A stretch of DNA of 64,000 bases from Anaerococcus vaginimassiliensis (GTDB lineage: Bacteria > Bacillota > Clostridia > Tissierellales > Peptoniphilaceae): positions 1,143,109-1,207,108 of the forward strand of contig NZ_LR130844.1 in NCBI RefSeq assembly GCF_900626155.1, given 5' to 3'. Position numbers and translations under genes: made by a program. Under the pieces are notes generated by a model. The model ran no database searches. It was not told the DNA's origin and saw nothing but the letters and a program-made list of their open reading frames with translations. How positions within the stretch are numbered: the stretch's first letter is position 1; each line of letters begins with the position of its first letter. Positions 1 through 10,210 of this stretch are shown here, one piece after another.

Positions 1-209
1 GATACAGACCACAATTCTTCTTCAGAACAACAGACGTAACAGGAGATATTGAACTAGAAGAAGGCGTAGAAATGGTAATGCCAGGAGACAACGCAACATT
101 CAAGATCAAACTACAAAAACCAATCGCTCTAGAAGAAGGACTAAGATTCGCTGTACGTGAGGGTGGTAGAACAGTAGCATCTGGAGTTGTTACAAAGATT
201 ATTGCTTAA
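1..209 (+). CDS. tuf: Elongation factor Tu, C-terminal part (truncated by window start)
   Basis: The window opens inside this gene, reading from base 3 for 68 codons to TAA at 207-209. The residues are the last beta-barrel domain of EF-Tu: they begin [14 protein letters not shown], continue through a VMPGDN turn and a [10 protein letters not shown] segment, and end [10 protein letters not shown]-Tu delivers aminoacyl-tRNA to the ribosome as a GTP complex; the GTPase domain lies outside the window. A strong terminator follows 25 bases after the stop, so this is the last gene of its transcript. Confidence 0.97.
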   Translation, partial: YRPQFFFRTTDVTGDIELEEGVEMVMPGDNATFKIKLQKPIALEEGLRFAVREGGRTVASGVVTKIIA

Positions 210-233
210 TCTAAATAACAAAACATTTTTAAA

Positions 234-263
234 AACAAGCCTAATTTATAGGCTTGTTTTTTT
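234..263 (+). terminator. Rho-independent terminator of tuf
   Basis: Perfect 10-bp arms AACAAGCCTA and TAGGCTTGTT around a 5-base loop, followed by a T run. Confidence 0.9.
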
Positions 264-333
264 GTAGAAAAATTTAATAAATTCAACAATATACATATAA
301 TTTTTGAATAATATATGATTATATTCAATATTT

Positions 334-339
334 GGGTAT
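334..339 (+). promoter_or_regulatory. GGGTAT promoter-like motif upstream of pepT
   Basis: TTTGGGTAT lies 52 bases before the pepT start and is followed at once by the -10-like ATTATA. It is one of seven similarly placed copies in this window (see findings). Confidence 0.4.
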
Positions 340-391
340 ATTATAAGTGACGGTAAAAAGTCTGCTATCAATTATATCAAGGAGGAAAACG

Positions 392-1603
392 ATGCTAGAC
401 AAATTTTTAAGATATATAAGTGTAGATACACAAAGTGATGATACAAACACCAATTGCCCATCAAGTCCTGGACAGTTAGATCTTGCCAAAATCTTGGTAG
501 ACGAACTAAAAGAAATGGGTATAGATAATGCTCATATGGATGAAAATGGCTATGTATATGCATCTATAGAAGGAACTGTAAAGGATGCTCCAAAAGTAGG
601 TCTAATTTCACATATGGATACAGCTCTTGAAATAACAGGTGCAGGAGTCAATCCACAAATCGTAGAAAAATACGAGGGTGGAGATATTATCCTTAATGAT
701 AAGTACAAATTAACTGAAGAGGATTTCCCATTCTTAAAAGAATTAAAAGGACACAAGCTTGTAACAACAGATGGTACAACACTTTTAGGAGCAGATGATA
801 AGGCGGGCCTTGCTATAATAATGTCAATAGCAGAATTTTTCGTAAATAACAGAGATTTAGAATTTGGAGATATCAAGATTGGCTTCACTCCAGATGAAGA
901 AATTGGTAGAGGTGCTTCTCTATTTGATATTGAAAAATTTGGAGCAGATTTTGCATACACTATTGATGGTGGACCTGTGGCAGAGCTAGAATATGAAAAC
1001 TTTAACGCAGCTTCAGCTAAGATTCACATAGAAGGAAAACCAGTTCACCCAGGCTCAGCTAAAAACGTTCTAGTGAATGCTCTTCTAATTGCAAGCGAAC
1101 TTAATGAAATGCTTCCAGCAAACGAAAGACCAGAGCATACTGAAGGCTATGAAGGTTTCTATATGCTTCAATCTATCGATGGAACTGCAGCAGAGGCTGA
1201 CATGGAATATATTATCAGAGATTTCTTCAAAGAAGGATTCCAAGCTAAAAAAGATTTACTTACAAATGCAGTAGACTTTTTAAACAAAAAGTATGGTGAT
1301 AGGATAAAACTTGAAATTACAGACTCTTACTATAACATGAGAGAAAAAGTAGAACCTCACATAGAAATAGTAGATCTAGCTAAAAAAGCCATAGAAGAAG
1401 TTGGATTGACACCAATAGTTAAACCAATAAGAGGTGGTACAGATGGTGCAACCCTATCTCACATGGGTCTACCAACACCAAACCTATTTACAGGTGGCTA
1501 CAACTTCCACGGTAGATATGAGATTCTATCAGTAGATATCATGGAAAAATCATTTAACGTAATCAAAAATATCATTATAAATAACGCTAAGGATAATAAA
1601 TAG
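392..1603 (+). CDS. pepT: Peptidase T (tripeptide aminopeptidase)
   Basis: M20 zinc aminopeptidase of 403 residues that removes the N-terminal residue of tripeptides in the cytoplasm. Family landmarks are all present: SHMDTA (His74, Asp76), LLGADDKAG (Asp135), the catalytic pair in TPDEE (Glu169, Glu170), Asp192 in the TIDGG segment, and a late His in TGGYNFHG. The alignment with E. coli PepT is collinear from memory, including NPQIVE, NFNAAS and PIRGGTDGA. I chose the ATG at 392 because AGGAGG sits 7 bases upstream; a longer frame back to 347 has no ribosome site and would add 15 residues absent from the family. The gene is monocistronic, with a GGGTAT element upstream and a terminator downstream. 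Confidence 0.96.
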   Translation: MLDKFLRYISVDTQSDDTNTNCPSSPGQLDLAKILVDELKEMGIDNAHMDENGYVYASIEGTVKDAPKVGLISHMDTALEITGAGVNPQIVEKYEGGDIILNDKYKLTEEDFPFLKELKGHKLVTTDGTTLLGADDKAGLAIIMSIAEFFVNNRDLEFGDIKIGFTPDEEIGRGASLFDIEKFGADFAYTIDGGPVAELEYENFNAASAKIHIEGKPVHPGSAKNVLVNALLIASELNEMLPANERPEHTEGYEGFYMLQSIDGTAAEADMEYIIRDFFKEGFQAKKDLLTNAVDFLNKKYGDRIKLEITDSYYNMREKVEPHIEIVDLAKKAIEEVGLTPIVKPIRGGTDGATLSHMGLPTPNLFTGGYNFHGRYEILSVDIMEKSFNVIKNIIINNAKDNK

Positions 1604-1610
1604 CAAACAA

Positions 1611-1637
1611 AAAACAACTCCGCCGTGGAGTTGTTTT
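1611..1637. terminator. Bidirectional terminator between pepT and the DMT gene
   Basis: Arms AAAACAACTCC and GGAGTTGTTTT around GCCGT. A runs lie to the left and T runs to the right, so it can serve both convergent genes. Confidence 0.85.
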
Positions 1638-1656
1638 TCTTTGCTTAAATTTAGTT

Positions 1657-2634
1657 TTAATTATTATCTTTTGTATTGTTTGACTCTTCTGTTTCTTCTT
1701 TTGTATCTTCATTATTTTTAAAGATAAAGGATAGTTTAGTTTCTGATATTATAATAGCTGCAAATATCATTACAAAACCTATGATTGAATTAGTTGTTAG
1801 TTTTTCAATTCCAAGTAGAACTGGAATTAGAATACCAAATACTGATTCAAATCCTAAAATAATAGCAGCTGATGATTCATCGGTGTATTTTTGTCCGATG
1901 TTTTGTAGTAATAGTGCTATTGTTGTACAGAATATTGCTAGATATAATAATTCTGCAACTGGTTTATAAGATGTAATTGCTATCTGTGAATTATCTTCCA
2001 AAGTAAATGTTACAATTCCTGCTAGTACTGATGCAGAAGCAAATTGGAAGATAGTCATAAGTATTGGATCTTTACCTTTGGCTAATACGCTTACTGCTAC
2101 GATATGAGCTGCGAATAAGAAACCGCTTAGTAGTGCTAGTCCATCACCTAGAATCATTTCCTTGTCTGCATCAAAAATTGATGTTCCTGGCTCTACACCA
2201 GATTTAGAAATGAAATAAATACCAATAACTGCAATTATAGCTGCTATGATATTGAACTTATCTGGTCTTTCTTTTGTGACAGCCCATGCTAAAAATGGAA
2301 CAATAACACAATATGAAGCTGACAAGAATGCGCTTCTACCTGGATCTGCATGAGTTACACCCAGTGTTTGGGACGAATAAGCCATGAAAAGGAAAATACC
2401 AATTATTAATCCTACTTTTATATCTTTTTTACTAGCTTCTCTGATCTTCTTGTTAAAGATTATGGCAAGGATTATAGCAGATAGTCCGAACCTAACCATC
2501 AATATAAAGTTTGGTTCAAAGGTAGCTGATGATTGTTTAACAACTGTTAGGGAAGAACCCCACAAAATAGCTGTTATAAACAAACCAATCTTTGCCAGCA
2601 TATTTAATTTTTTCTTACTTAAATTTTTCTTCAT
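1657..2634 (-). CDS. EamA/DMT-family transporter
   Basis: Predicted 10-helix drug/metabolite transporter of 325 residues with two EamA repeats. The first opens with IGLFITAILWGSSLTVVK, typical of the family's helix 1, and an alanine/glycine-rich second repeat starts near residue 165. The C-terminal tail, about 25 residues of Lys/Glu/Asn/Asp, is cytoplasmic and low-complexity. The start at 2634 has TTGGAGAAAT just upstream on the minus strand. Family members export or import small metabolites or amino acids; the substrate cannot be read from the sequence. It converges on pepT and is divergent from the YkvI-like gene, with about 255 AT-rich bases between. Confidence 0.88.
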   Translation of the reverse strand: MKKNLSKKKLNMLAKIGLFITAILWGSSLTVVKQSSATFEPNFILMVRFGLSAIILAIIFNKKIREASKKDIKVGLIIGIFLFMAYSSQTLGVTHADPGRSAFLSASYCVIVPFLAWAVTKERPDKFNIIAAIIAVIGIYFISKSGVEPGTSIFDADKEMILGDGLALLSGFLFAAHIVAVSVLAKGKDPILMTIFQFASASVLAGIVTFTLEDNSQIAITSYKPVAELLYLAIFCTTIALLLQNIGQKYTDESSAAIILGFESVFGILIPVLLGIEKLTTNSIIGFVMIFAAIIISETKLSFIFKNNEDTKEETEESNNTKDNN

Positions 2635-2889
2635 TATTTCTCCAATTATTTTTCAAGTTACAATCAAACATAATACATTATACGGGAAATATAGATAATT
2701 CAACTAATAAATTACATTTCCCATATATTCAATATACAAAAGATATCCTAATCTATATTTACCCAAAAATAGTTGAGATTAACGAGAAATTGTATATGAA
2801 ATTATAATGTATTAAACATAATAGTATACATAAATTTAGTTATAATTGAATAATACTGTTAAAAAAGTATAATTAAATTTGGAGGAATT

Positions 2890-4134
2890 ATGAATAAAAA
2901 AACAATAACTATAATGCTCGCCTATGTAGGAGTTGTAACTGGAGCAGGTCTTGCATCTGGTCAAGAGCTCTTGCAATATTTTGTAGGCTTGGGCCTAAAG
3001 GGAATAGTGGGCATTAGTATGGTAGCTATCTTACATATGTTAATTGGAGGATTGTTGTTACAGCTTGGTAGTCACTACCTTGCAAATGATCACTCTGAGG
3101 TATTTGATGAGATAACAAACAAATTTATAAGCAAATTTATGGATTTATCTTTGATTTTTACTTGTTTTGTAATCGGCTTTGTAATGATTGCTGGTGCTGG
3201 TTCTAATCTTAATCAAGCATTTGGTACACCAAGTGTAATTGGATCTATAATTTGTACAGTACTTATTATCGGTGTAGGTATGCTTGATTTTGAAAAGGTG
3301 AGCAAGGTAATAGGATCTTTCACTCCTTTTATTATAGTTTTCACCTTGATAGGAAGTATTTACACCTTTACTCATTATAAACCAGATTGGCAAGCCATAA
3401 GTGAAATTGCACAAAATCTACCTAGTAACTTTGATAATTTAGGAGTGTCTGTATTTAATTATTTTGGTATGTGTTTAATGACTGCAGTGTCTATGGCTCT
3501 TGTCTTAGGAGGAGATGAATTAAATACAGGTGAAGCTGGAATAGGAGGTCTTCTGGGAGGTCTTCTAGTTGGTATACTTGGTATTTTAATAGTCCTTACT
3601 TTATTTATAAGAGTAGATGAAGTTAAGAGTCTTGATATACCAATGTTATATATTATAGAAGATATAAATCCGATTTTAGGAAAGGTTATGGCAGCTGTCA
3701 TATTTGGTATGATATTTAATACAGCTATTTCACTTTTCTATGCCCTAGCCAGGAGATTTTCCAATGGGGATGAGAAAAAGTTTAAGATACTTTTAGTTAC
3801 CTTGACCTTAGTTGGCTTTGCTCTAAGTTTTGGTGGATTTAAAAAGCTAGTTTCAGTATTTTACCCAATTATCGGTTATGCAGGAATAATCATGCTTGTA
3901 GTTTTAGTCTTTGCTTACTATAGAGAAAAATCTGCTATAAAATATGAAAACATCAGAAGATTTGCTATAAATCATTACATGAGAAAAAAGCTTGACGATG
4001 ATATGGATTATACCAAAGAGGATAAGAAAAAGCTTAAAAGACTTATAAATAGATCTCACATCGATAATGAAGATATGAAAGAAAAATCAAAAGAAACAGT
4101 AGAAGAAATACTAGAAAACGAAGATAACGAATAA
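2890..4134 (+). CDS. YkvI-like APC-superfamily membrane protein
   Basis: Polytopic membrane protein of 414 residues with about ten or eleven hydrophobic segments. The N-terminus reads MLAYVGVVTGAGLASGQE and then continues to ...LLQYFV; the GAGxASGQE turn is what I recognise from B. subtilis YkvI and relatives. The helical core ends near residue 345 and is followed by about 70 charged cytoplasmic residues rich in Lys, Asp and Glu. Family members are thought to be cation-coupled transporters; no substrate is known to me. The start is fixed by GGAGG eight bases before the ATG. The gene is monocistronic with its own terminator. Confidence 0.8.
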   Translation: MNKKTITIMLAYVGVVTGAGLASGQELLQYFVGLGLKGIVGISMVAILHMLIGGLLLQLGSHYLANDHSEVFDEITNKFISKFMDLSLIFTCFVIGFVMIAGAGSNLNQAFGTPSVIGSIICTVLIIGVGMLDFEKVSKVIGSFTPFIIVFTLIGSIYTFTHYKPDWQAISEIAQNLPSNFDNLGVSVFNYFGMCLMTAVSMALVLGGDELNTGEAGIGGLLGGLLVGILGILIVLTLFIRVDEVKSLDIPMLYIIEDINPILGKVMAAVIFGMIFNTAISLFYALARRFSNGDEKKFKILLVTLTLVGFALSFGGFKKLVSVFYPIIGYAGIIMLVVLVFAYYREKSAIKYENIRRFAINHYMRKKLDDDMDYTKEDKKKLKRLINRSHIDNEDMKEKSKETVEEILENEDNE

Positions 4135-4138
4135 GATT

Positions 4139-4170
4139 AACTACAAGTGGTTTACGCTTGTAGTTTTTTT
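4139..4170 (+). terminator. Terminator after the YkvI-like gene
   Basis: Perfect arms AACTACAAG and CTTGTAGTT, 9-base loop, seven T. Confidence 0.88.
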
Positions 4171-4234
4171 CTTCCTTAATTTTAATAAAAACATTGTTAA
4201 AAATATAAAAAGTATTTTAGTATGCTTTATATTT

Positions 4235-4240
4235 GGGTAT
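4235..4240 (+). promoter_or_regulatory. GGGTAT promoter-like motif upstream of treB
   Basis: TTTGGGTAT lies 31 bases before the treB ATG; TAATAT follows a few bases downstream. I found no catabolite-response element in the leader. Confidence 0.4.
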
Positions 4241-4271
4241 CTATCTAATATAAAAATAATAAGGAGGGAAT

Positions 4272-5717
4272 ATGGGAAAGTATTCTGAAGATGCAAGATT
4301 GTTGCATCAATATATAGGAGGAGATAGTAATATCTCATCAGTGACCCACTGCGTTACGAGGATGCGTTTTGTATTAAATGATCCAAAACTTGCAGATGTA
4401 GAAAAGATAGAAGATCTTCCTTCTGTAAAGGGATCTTTTACTCAAGCTGGGCAATTTCAAGTAATTATTGGTAATGATGTCGACCAGTTCTACAACGATT
4501 TTATGGAAATATCTCATGCTACTGAAAAGAGCAAGGATGAGGTAAAAAAAGATGCGGTCAAAAATCAAAATGCCCTACAAAGAATTTCTTCAGTTCTTGC
4601 AGAGATTTTTGCTCCACTAATTCCTGCGATTATCGTCGGTGGTTTGTTATTAGGATTTAGAAATATCTTAGGAGAGATGCCTTTTGATAGTCTCGGTGGC
4701 AAAACAATAATAGAGACATCTGTTTTTTGGAACGGTGTCAATGATTTTCTATGGTTAATCTGTGAGGCTATTTTCCATTATCTACCTGTTGGAATAACCT
4801 GGTCTATCACTAGAAAAATGGGTACAACTCAAATCCTCGGTATAGTCCTAGGTATTTGTTTGATATCGCCAAACTTACTTGCAAATGCATACTCAATTGC
4901 AGGTGGTGGAGAAGTTCCTGTGTGGGATTTTGGATTCTTTACAATAGATAGGATAGGATACCAAGCTCAAGTTATCCCAGCAATGCTTGCTGGTTTCTTA
5001 TTAGTATATCTTGAAAGATTTTTCAAAAAAGTTATCCCACAAGCAATATCAATGATTTTCGTACCACTATTTTCATTAATACCTGCTGTACTTTTGGCTC
5101 ACTTAGTTTTAGGTCCAATAGGCTGGAAGATAGGTGCTCTTATTTCACAAGGAGTTTATAGTGGACTTACATCTGGCCTAAACTGGTTATTTGCAGCTGT
5201 ATTTGGTTTCTTCTATGCACCACTTGTTATAACTGGTCTTCACCATATGACAAATGCAATCGACCTACAACTTGCAAATGATTTTGGTGGAACAATTCTT
5301 TGGCCAATGATCGCCCTATCCAATATAGCTCAAGCATCTGCAGTAGTTGCTATAATCTTCCTACATATGGGAGATAAGAAGGAAGAACAAATATCTGTTC
5401 CTGCAGCTATTTCTGCATATCTTGGAGTAACAGAGCCAGCACTATTTGGTATCAACATCAAATATGGATTCCCATTCATAGCTGGTATGATTGGTTCTGC
5501 CCTTGCAGCTGTATTTTCAGTATCAACATCTACAATGGCATACAATATAGGTATAGGTGGACTTCCTGGAATTCTTTCAATCATGGGAGGATCTAGGTTA
5601 AACTTTGCTATAGCAATGGTAATTGCGATAGTAGTTCCTGTTATATTGACAGTTATGTTTGAAAAGAAAAACTTATTCCACAACAAGATAGAATTTAAAA
5701 CACCAAGTTTTAGTTAG
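4272..5717 (+). CDS. treB: PTS trehalose transporter subunit IIBC
   Basis: Phosphotransferase permease of 481 residues that imports trehalose as trehalose-6-phosphate. The EIIB domain (about residues 1-90) carries the phosphorylated Cys27 in the motif SSVTHCVTRMRF. The EIIC domain follows from about residue 105, with the family turn GVTEPALFGINIKYG near residue 385. The order of motifs matches E. coli TreB closely from memory (KGSFTQAGQFQVIIG, FRNILGEMPF, LHHMTNAIDLQ). There is no EIIA domain, so a glucose-type EIIA must come from elsewhere. AAGGAGGG precedes the ATG. treC starts 7 bases after the stop, and no treR regulator is present in the window. Confidence 0.94.
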   Translation: MGKYSEDARLLHQYIGGDSNISSVTHCVTRMRFVLNDPKLADVEKIEDLPSVKGSFTQAGQFQVIIGNDVDQFYNDFMEISHATEKSKDEVKKDAVKNQNALQRISSVLAEIFAPLIPAIIVGGLLLGFRNILGEMPFDSLGGKTIIETSVFWNGVNDFLWLICEAIFHYLPVGITWSITRKMGTTQILGIVLGICLISPNLLANAYSIAGGGEVPVWDFGFFTIDRIGYQAQVIPAMLAGFLLVYLERFFKKVIPQAISMIFVPLFSLIPAVLLAHLVLGPIGWKIGALISQGVYSGLTSGLNWLFAAVFGFFYAPLVITGLHHMTNAIDLQLANDFGGTILWPMIALSNIAQASAVVAIIFLHMGDKKEEQISVPAAISAYLGVTEPALFGINIKYGFPFIAGMIGSALAAVFSVSTSTMAYNIGIGGLPGILSIMGGSRLNFAIAMVIAIVVPVILTVMFEKKNLFHNKIEFKTPSFS

Positions 5718-5724
5718 GAGTAAT

Positions 5725-7386
5725 ATGAACTTAGGAAAACAAGTAATCTACCAAGCTTATCCAAGGTCCTTCAAGGACACTAGTGGAAATGGCATTGGAG
5801 ATTTAAAAGGAATCAAAGAAAAAATACCCTATCTTAAAGGATTAGGAATTGACATGGTATGGCTAAATCCATTTTTCATATCGCCACAAAATGACAATGG
5901 ATATGATATAGCTGATTATTACCATGTAGATCCAGCCTTTGGTACAGACGAAGATCTTGATGATTTGATTAGTGAAATGGACAAGGCAGGTATTAAACTA
6001 ATGTTTGATATGGTGCTAAATCATACATCGACAGAGCATGAATGGTTTAAAAAAGCCTTGGATGGAGATGAAAAATATCAAAACTATTATTATATAAGAG
6101 AAGGTAAGGATGGAGGATATCCAACAAATTGGCAATCAAAGTTTGGCGGCCCTGCTTGGAATGAATTTGGAGATACTGGAAAATATTATCTATGCCTATT
6201 TGATAAAACACAAGCTGACCTAAATTGGCACAATCCTGATTTAAGGGATGAACTATATAAGATAGTAAACTACTGGATAGATAAGGGGATAGATGGATTT
6301 AGGTTTGACGTATTAAATGTAATAGGAAAAGATCAAATACTTGAAGATTCTTCGGGCATAGAGAGTGAAGAGAAAAAATTATACACAGATACACCAATAG
6401 TTCACAAATGTATTAGAGAGTTAAACAATCATACCTTTGGCAAAAATCCAGAAATAATAACAGTTGGGGAAATGAGCTCTACCAATATAGAAAATTCTAT
6501 AATGTATTCATCTGCTGAGGGAAACGAACTATCCATGGTCTTTAACTTCCACCATTTGAAGGTAGACTATGAAAATGGCGACAAGTGGACAGATGCCAGA
6601 TTTGATTTTTCTAAGCTAAAAGATACCTTAAACAAATGGCAAGTAGAAATGCAAGAAGGCGGCGGTTGGAATGCTCTATTTTGGAACAACCACGATCAAC
6701 CAAGAGCAAATAATAGGTTTGGAGATGTAGAAAACTTCCCTTATGAAACTGCTACCATGCTTGCTCAAACTATCCACATGATGAGGGGAACGCCTTACAT
6801 CTACCAAGGTGAAGAAATAGGAATGACTGATCCAGATTTTAAATCAATTGACGATTATAAGGATATAGAAAGTCATAACGCCTACAAGAAGCTTCTTGAA
6901 AGCGGTAAAAACGAAGCTGAAGCCTTTAATATAATAAATAAAAAATCTAGAGATAACTCCAGAACCCCTATGCAATGGGATGATACAGAAAATGCTGGTT
7001 TTACAAGTGGAAAACCATGGATTGCTGTAAGTGATAATTATAAAACTATCAACACCAAAAAGGCTATGGCAGACAGAAGCTCAATATATTTCTACTATAG
7101 AAAATTGATAGAACTTAGAAAAGATGAAAATATAATCTCAGATGGTTTGTATTTCCCAATTCTTAAAGATGATGATAAAATCTTTGCCTATATCAGAGAA
7201 TATGAAGGAGAAGTCCTTATAAATATGAACAACTTCTCTAAAGATTATGTAGAAGTAGATCTAGAAAATATCCTAGAAGATTATGACAAATTCACCTATC
7301 TTTTAGGTAACTATGGAGAAAAGAAAATAGAAAAAATAATAAAACTTGCTCCATATGAAAGTCTTGCTTTTATAAAGAGAGTATAA
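5725..7386 (+). CDS. treC: Alpha,alpha-phosphotrehalase (GH13)
   Basis: Cytoplasmic glycoside hydrolase of 553 residues that splits trehalose-6-phosphate into glucose and glucose-6-phosphate, completing the pathway begun by TreB. The (beta/alpha)8 signatures are complete: MVLNHTS near 96-102, GFRFDVLNV with nucleophile Asp195, VGEMSS with acid/base Glu249 and NNHDQPR with Asp324. A C-terminal beta domain closes with YLLGNYG and YESLAFI. Length is normal for the family. Oligo-1,6-glucosidases share this fold, but adjacency to treB decides the name. It is probably transcribed with treB and ends at a bidirectional terminator. Confidence 0.94.
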   Translation: MNLGKQVIYQAYPRSFKDTSGNGIGDLKGIKEKIPYLKGLGIDMVWLNPFFISPQNDNGYDIADYYHVDPAFGTDEDLDDLISEMDKAGIKLMFDMVLNHTSTEHEWFKKALDGDEKYQNYYYIREGKDGGYPTNWQSKFGGPAWNEFGDTGKYYLCLFDKTQADLNWHNPDLRDELYKIVNYWIDKGIDGFRFDVLNVIGKDQILEDSSGIESEEKKLYTDTPIVHKCIRELNNHTFGKNPEIITVGEMSSTNIENSIMYSSAEGNELSMVFNFHHLKVDYENGDKWTDARFDFSKLKDTLNKWQVEMQEGGGWNALFWNNHDQPRANNRFGDVENFPYETATMLAQTIHMMRGTPYIYQGEEIGMTDPDFKSIDDYKDIESHNAYKKLLESGKNEAEAFNIINKKSRDNSRTPMQWDDTENAGFTSGKPWIAVSDNYKTINTKKAMADRSSIYFYYRKLIELRKDENIISDGLYFPILKDDDKIFAYIREYEGEVLINMNNFSKDYVEVDLENILEDYDKFTYLLGNYGEKKIEKIIKLAPYESLAFIKRV

Positions 7387-7404
7387 GAAAATATAGGATA
7401 TAAA

Positions 7405-7437
7405 AAAGCTGGTAGATTGCTGCCAGCTTTTTTTTTT
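7405..7437. terminator. Bidirectional terminator between treC and the ABC gene
   Basis: AAAAGCTGG and CCAGCTTTT arms flanked by A and T runs; serves two convergent genes. Confidence 0.85.
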
Positions 7438-10153
7438 ATTCTTGAGCTAAGGCCTTTACTGGGTCTTTTTTTGCTGCTATTGATGATGGGATTATTCCTG
7501 CAATGAGGGTTAGACCTACTGATATTAATACTAATATCAATCCTGCCTTTGGTGGAAGTGATGAGTAAATATTATCTATCCCGCTCATCTTTTGGATTAG
7601 CTTTGATATTGGAATATTTACAAGGGCAGTTGTGCCGATTCCAATTAAGCCTGATAGGAGACCTATGATAAATGTTTCTGATAGGAAAACTTTTCTTATG
7701 TCTTTTTTGCTTGCACCGATTGATCTTAGGATACCAATTTCTTTTACTCTTTCTAGAACAGAAATATATGTTATAATCCCAATCATAATAGATGAAACTA
7801 CAAGGCTAACACCTACAAAGGCAATCAATAGATAGGAGATAGCTGATATTATCTGAGTGATTGATGATGAGATTAGACCAATATAGTCAGTATAGGCGAT
7901 TTTTTCGTTCTCAGCTTTGCCATCGTTATATTGATTTATGAAGTCTTTTATCTTATCCCTATTTTCAAAATTTTCTACATAAATAGATATATTTGATGGT
8001 GCATCTTTAGATACTAGACCAAATTTCTCTAAATTTTTCTTATAGGATAAATCGCTTAGAAACTCTCCATAGATATCTAAAAACAAGGTCTTATCATTTT
8101 TCTTTATGGCGTAATCTATAAGAGCATTGTCAGATGCTTGATTTGAGCTTGTATCCTTATTTGCAAGTGCCATAGGATTTTGAGCTTGGATTTTTCTACT
8201 TTCTTCTTGGAGTTCTTCCATTAGCTCTGGCTTATTTCTCATAAGATAGGTATTTACTTTTAGCTTTTCGTTTTCTGGAATATTTTCTAGGTATGATTTA
8301 GCCAAGTTAATCTTTTCATCATCATTATTTGCTTTAAAGGGAAGGTTATTGAGGATATTTTTATCCTTGTTTTGTATTTGAGCTTGGGCAATATCTGAAT
8401 CTCCTACATGTTTTATAAGAAGATCTGTCAGAGATTTTGAATATCCTAGAGGAGAATCTACGATTTGATTTTCATCGTTTGTCTTTTGCCTTGCAATACC
8501 AACAATCTTTCCAGTTATAGCATTTTTAATTAGGTCGTTTTTCTTAGCTTCATCATTTGAAATATCTATGAAGTTGTCTCCGTCTTTTTGATAATAATCT
8601 GAAGGAGTAAGAATTTTATATTCATGACCGATTATATCTTTAGGTTCGATATCCAAATCTTTTAAGTCAATTTTTTCGTTGTTATCTAATTTATTTAAGA
8701 TTTCTTTATAGTCTTTACTTGGAAGCAAACCTATTTCATATAATTTTGATGTTATAACCTCATTATTGTAATCGGTAAATAATACTAGGTCAGTGGCTTC
8801 TTTTGGCCATGTTCCTTCTATTAGTTCATAATCATCAGTAATCATTTTAGATACATTGCCATTTTCATCTGATATTATTTCAGAGAAGTTTTTATTAGAT
8901 CCTTGAGGTTTTAGGAGATTTTGCATGAAGTTATCTTGTTGCTCTTCAAAATCTGACCCATCTGTATTTATTAGCTGTCCATTAGGATCTTTAGTGAAAA
9001 TGTCAAAGTTAGTATCGTAGGAATAAGTTATGAAGTTTCCTCCGATTTCGTTTTCTAGCTTATCTTTATTATCTTCTATATATTTCTTAAAAGGTGTAAG
9101 GTTATTTTCACTATAGGAAGTTTGTAGTTCACTTCTTCTTTCAAGAATCATATTGTTTGTCATAACCTTGTTAGTATTGTTTGTTTTATCATCCTTATTT
9201 GGTGGAGTCATTAGATTTTCAAGGTTTAGTGATTCCTTCTGTATTTGGATAGGATATGATTTTAGGGCGTTTTTTTGCGATTCTTCTATGAAATCATTAG
9301 CACCGTTTGATATTGAAATAACTAAGGCAATACCTATAATTCCTATAGAGCCTGCAAAAGCAGTAAGAATAGTCCTTGCCTTTTTGGTTAAGAGATTATT
9401 AAAGGAAAGGTTCAAAGCTTGACTAAGCCCTAATGAAAGTTTCTTGGTTTTGAAATTTTCTACATTTTCATTGGCATCATAGGGATCAGAATCATCTAGA
9501 ATCTGTCCATCTCTAATCTTTACAATCCTAGTTGAATATTTTTCTGCAAGTTCTGGATTGTGAGTTACCATTATTACAAGTCTGTCTTTGGCGATTTCTT
9601 TTAAAAGCTCCATGATTTGCTTGGAAGTATTCGTATCAAGGGCACCTGTCGGCTCATCTGCAAGAACTATTTCTGGATTGTTGACGAGGGCACGAGCTAT
9701 AGCGACCCTTTGCATTTGTCCACCTGATAGTTCGGCTGGCTTTTTATAAATGTGATCTTTAAGTCCAACCTTATCCAAAGCATCTATTGCTCTTTTTTTT
9801 CTATCTTCTTTCTTAACACCTGAAAGAGTTAGGGCAAGTTCGACATTAGATAGGATAGTTTGGTGGCTGATTAGGTTGTAAGATTGGAAGATAAATCCAA
9901 CAGAAACATTTCTATAATAATCCCAATCAGAATCCCTAAAGTTTTTAGTAGACTTTCCATCTATAAGTAGGTCTCCTGATGTGTATTTATCAAGACCACC
10001 TATTATATTAAGTAGGGTTGTCTTGCCACCGCCAGATCTACCAAGGATTGAAACAAATTCATTTTCCCTAAAGGAAATATTCACCTTATCTAAAGCTTTT
10101 TGTTCAAAATCTCCAGTTTTATAAATTTTAGTAATATCTTTTAAAGTTAACAT
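7436..10153 (-). CDS. Fused ABC ATPase and FtsX/MacB-type permease
   Basis: Single 905-residue chain. Residues 1-225 are an ABC ATPase: Walker [10 protein letters not shown] (38-46), signature LSGGQ (143-147), Walker [12 protein letters not shown] near 165-173, and the switch His in [12 protein letters not shown] transmembrane helix near 262-282 is followed by about 470 mostly extracytoplasmic residues and three C-terminal helices with the FtsX-like segment [21 protein letters not shown]. This MacB-like layout belongs to type VII ABC systems, which mostly do mechanotransmission or export peptides, lipids or antimicrobials rather than import. The first Gly of the usual GPSGSGK loop context is altered to RSGGGK but the P-loop is intact. 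It is monocistronic, with a GGGTAT motif 30 bases upstream of the start. Confidence 0.9.
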   Translation of the reverse strand: MLTLKDITKIYKTGDFEQKALDKVNISFRENEFVSILGRSGGGKTTLLNIIGGLDKYTSGDLLIDGKSTKNFRDSDWDYYRNVSVGFIFQSYNLISHQTILSNVELALTLSGVKKEDRKKRAIDALDKVGLKDHIYKKPAELSGGQMQRVAIARALVNNPEIVLADEPTGALDTNTSKQIMELLKEIAKDRLVIMVTHNPELAEKYSTRIVKIRDGQILDDSDPYDANENVENFKTKKLSLGLSQALNLSFNNLLTKKARTILTAFAGSIGIIGIALVISISNGANDFIEESQKNALKSYPIQIQKESLNLENLMTPPNKDDKTNNTNKVMTNNMILERRSELQTSYSENNLTPFKKYIEDNKDKLENEIGGNFITYSYDTNFDIFTKDPNGQLINTDGSDFEEQQDNFMQNLLKPQGSNKNFSEIISDENGNVSKMITDDYELIEGTWPKEATDLVLFTDYNNEVITSKLYEIGLLPSKDYKEILNKLDNNEKIDLKDLDIEPKDIIGHEYKILTPSDYYQKDGDNFIDISNDEAKKNDLIKNAITGKIVGIARQKTNDENQIVDSPLGYSKSLTDLLIKHVGDSDIAQAQIQNKDKNILNNLPFKANNDDEKINLAKSYLENIPENEKLKVNTYLMRNKPELMEELQEESRKIQAQNPMALANKDTSSNQASDNALIDYAIKKNDKTLFLDIYGEFLSDLSYKKNLEKFGLVSKDAPSNISIYVENFENRDKIKDFINQYNDGKAENEKIAYTDYIGLISSSITQIISAISYLLIAFVGVSLVVSSIMIGIITYISVLERVKEIGILRSIGASKKDIRKVFLSETFIIGLLSGLIGIGTTALVNIPISKLIQKMSGIDNIYSSLPPKAGLILVLISVGLTLIAGIIPSSIAAKKDPVKALAQE

Positions 10154-10183
10154 AAAACCTCTTTTCTACAATAAATAATTTAT

Positions 10184-10189
10184 ACCCTA
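10184..10189 (-). promoter_or_regulatory. GGGTAT promoter-like motif upstream of the fused ABC gene
   Basis: On the minus strand ATAGGGTAT is followed by AAATTAT, 30 bases before the ATG at 10153. Confidence 0.35.
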
Positions 10190-10210
10190 TTTGCCAAGAC
10201 TTTCCATAAA

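Noticed and set aside
550-960. Long open frames opposite pepT, treB, hppA, sbcC and others
   Set aside because: They mirror the codon structure of strongly conserved genes on the other strand, lack ribosome sites and show no recognisable protein features.
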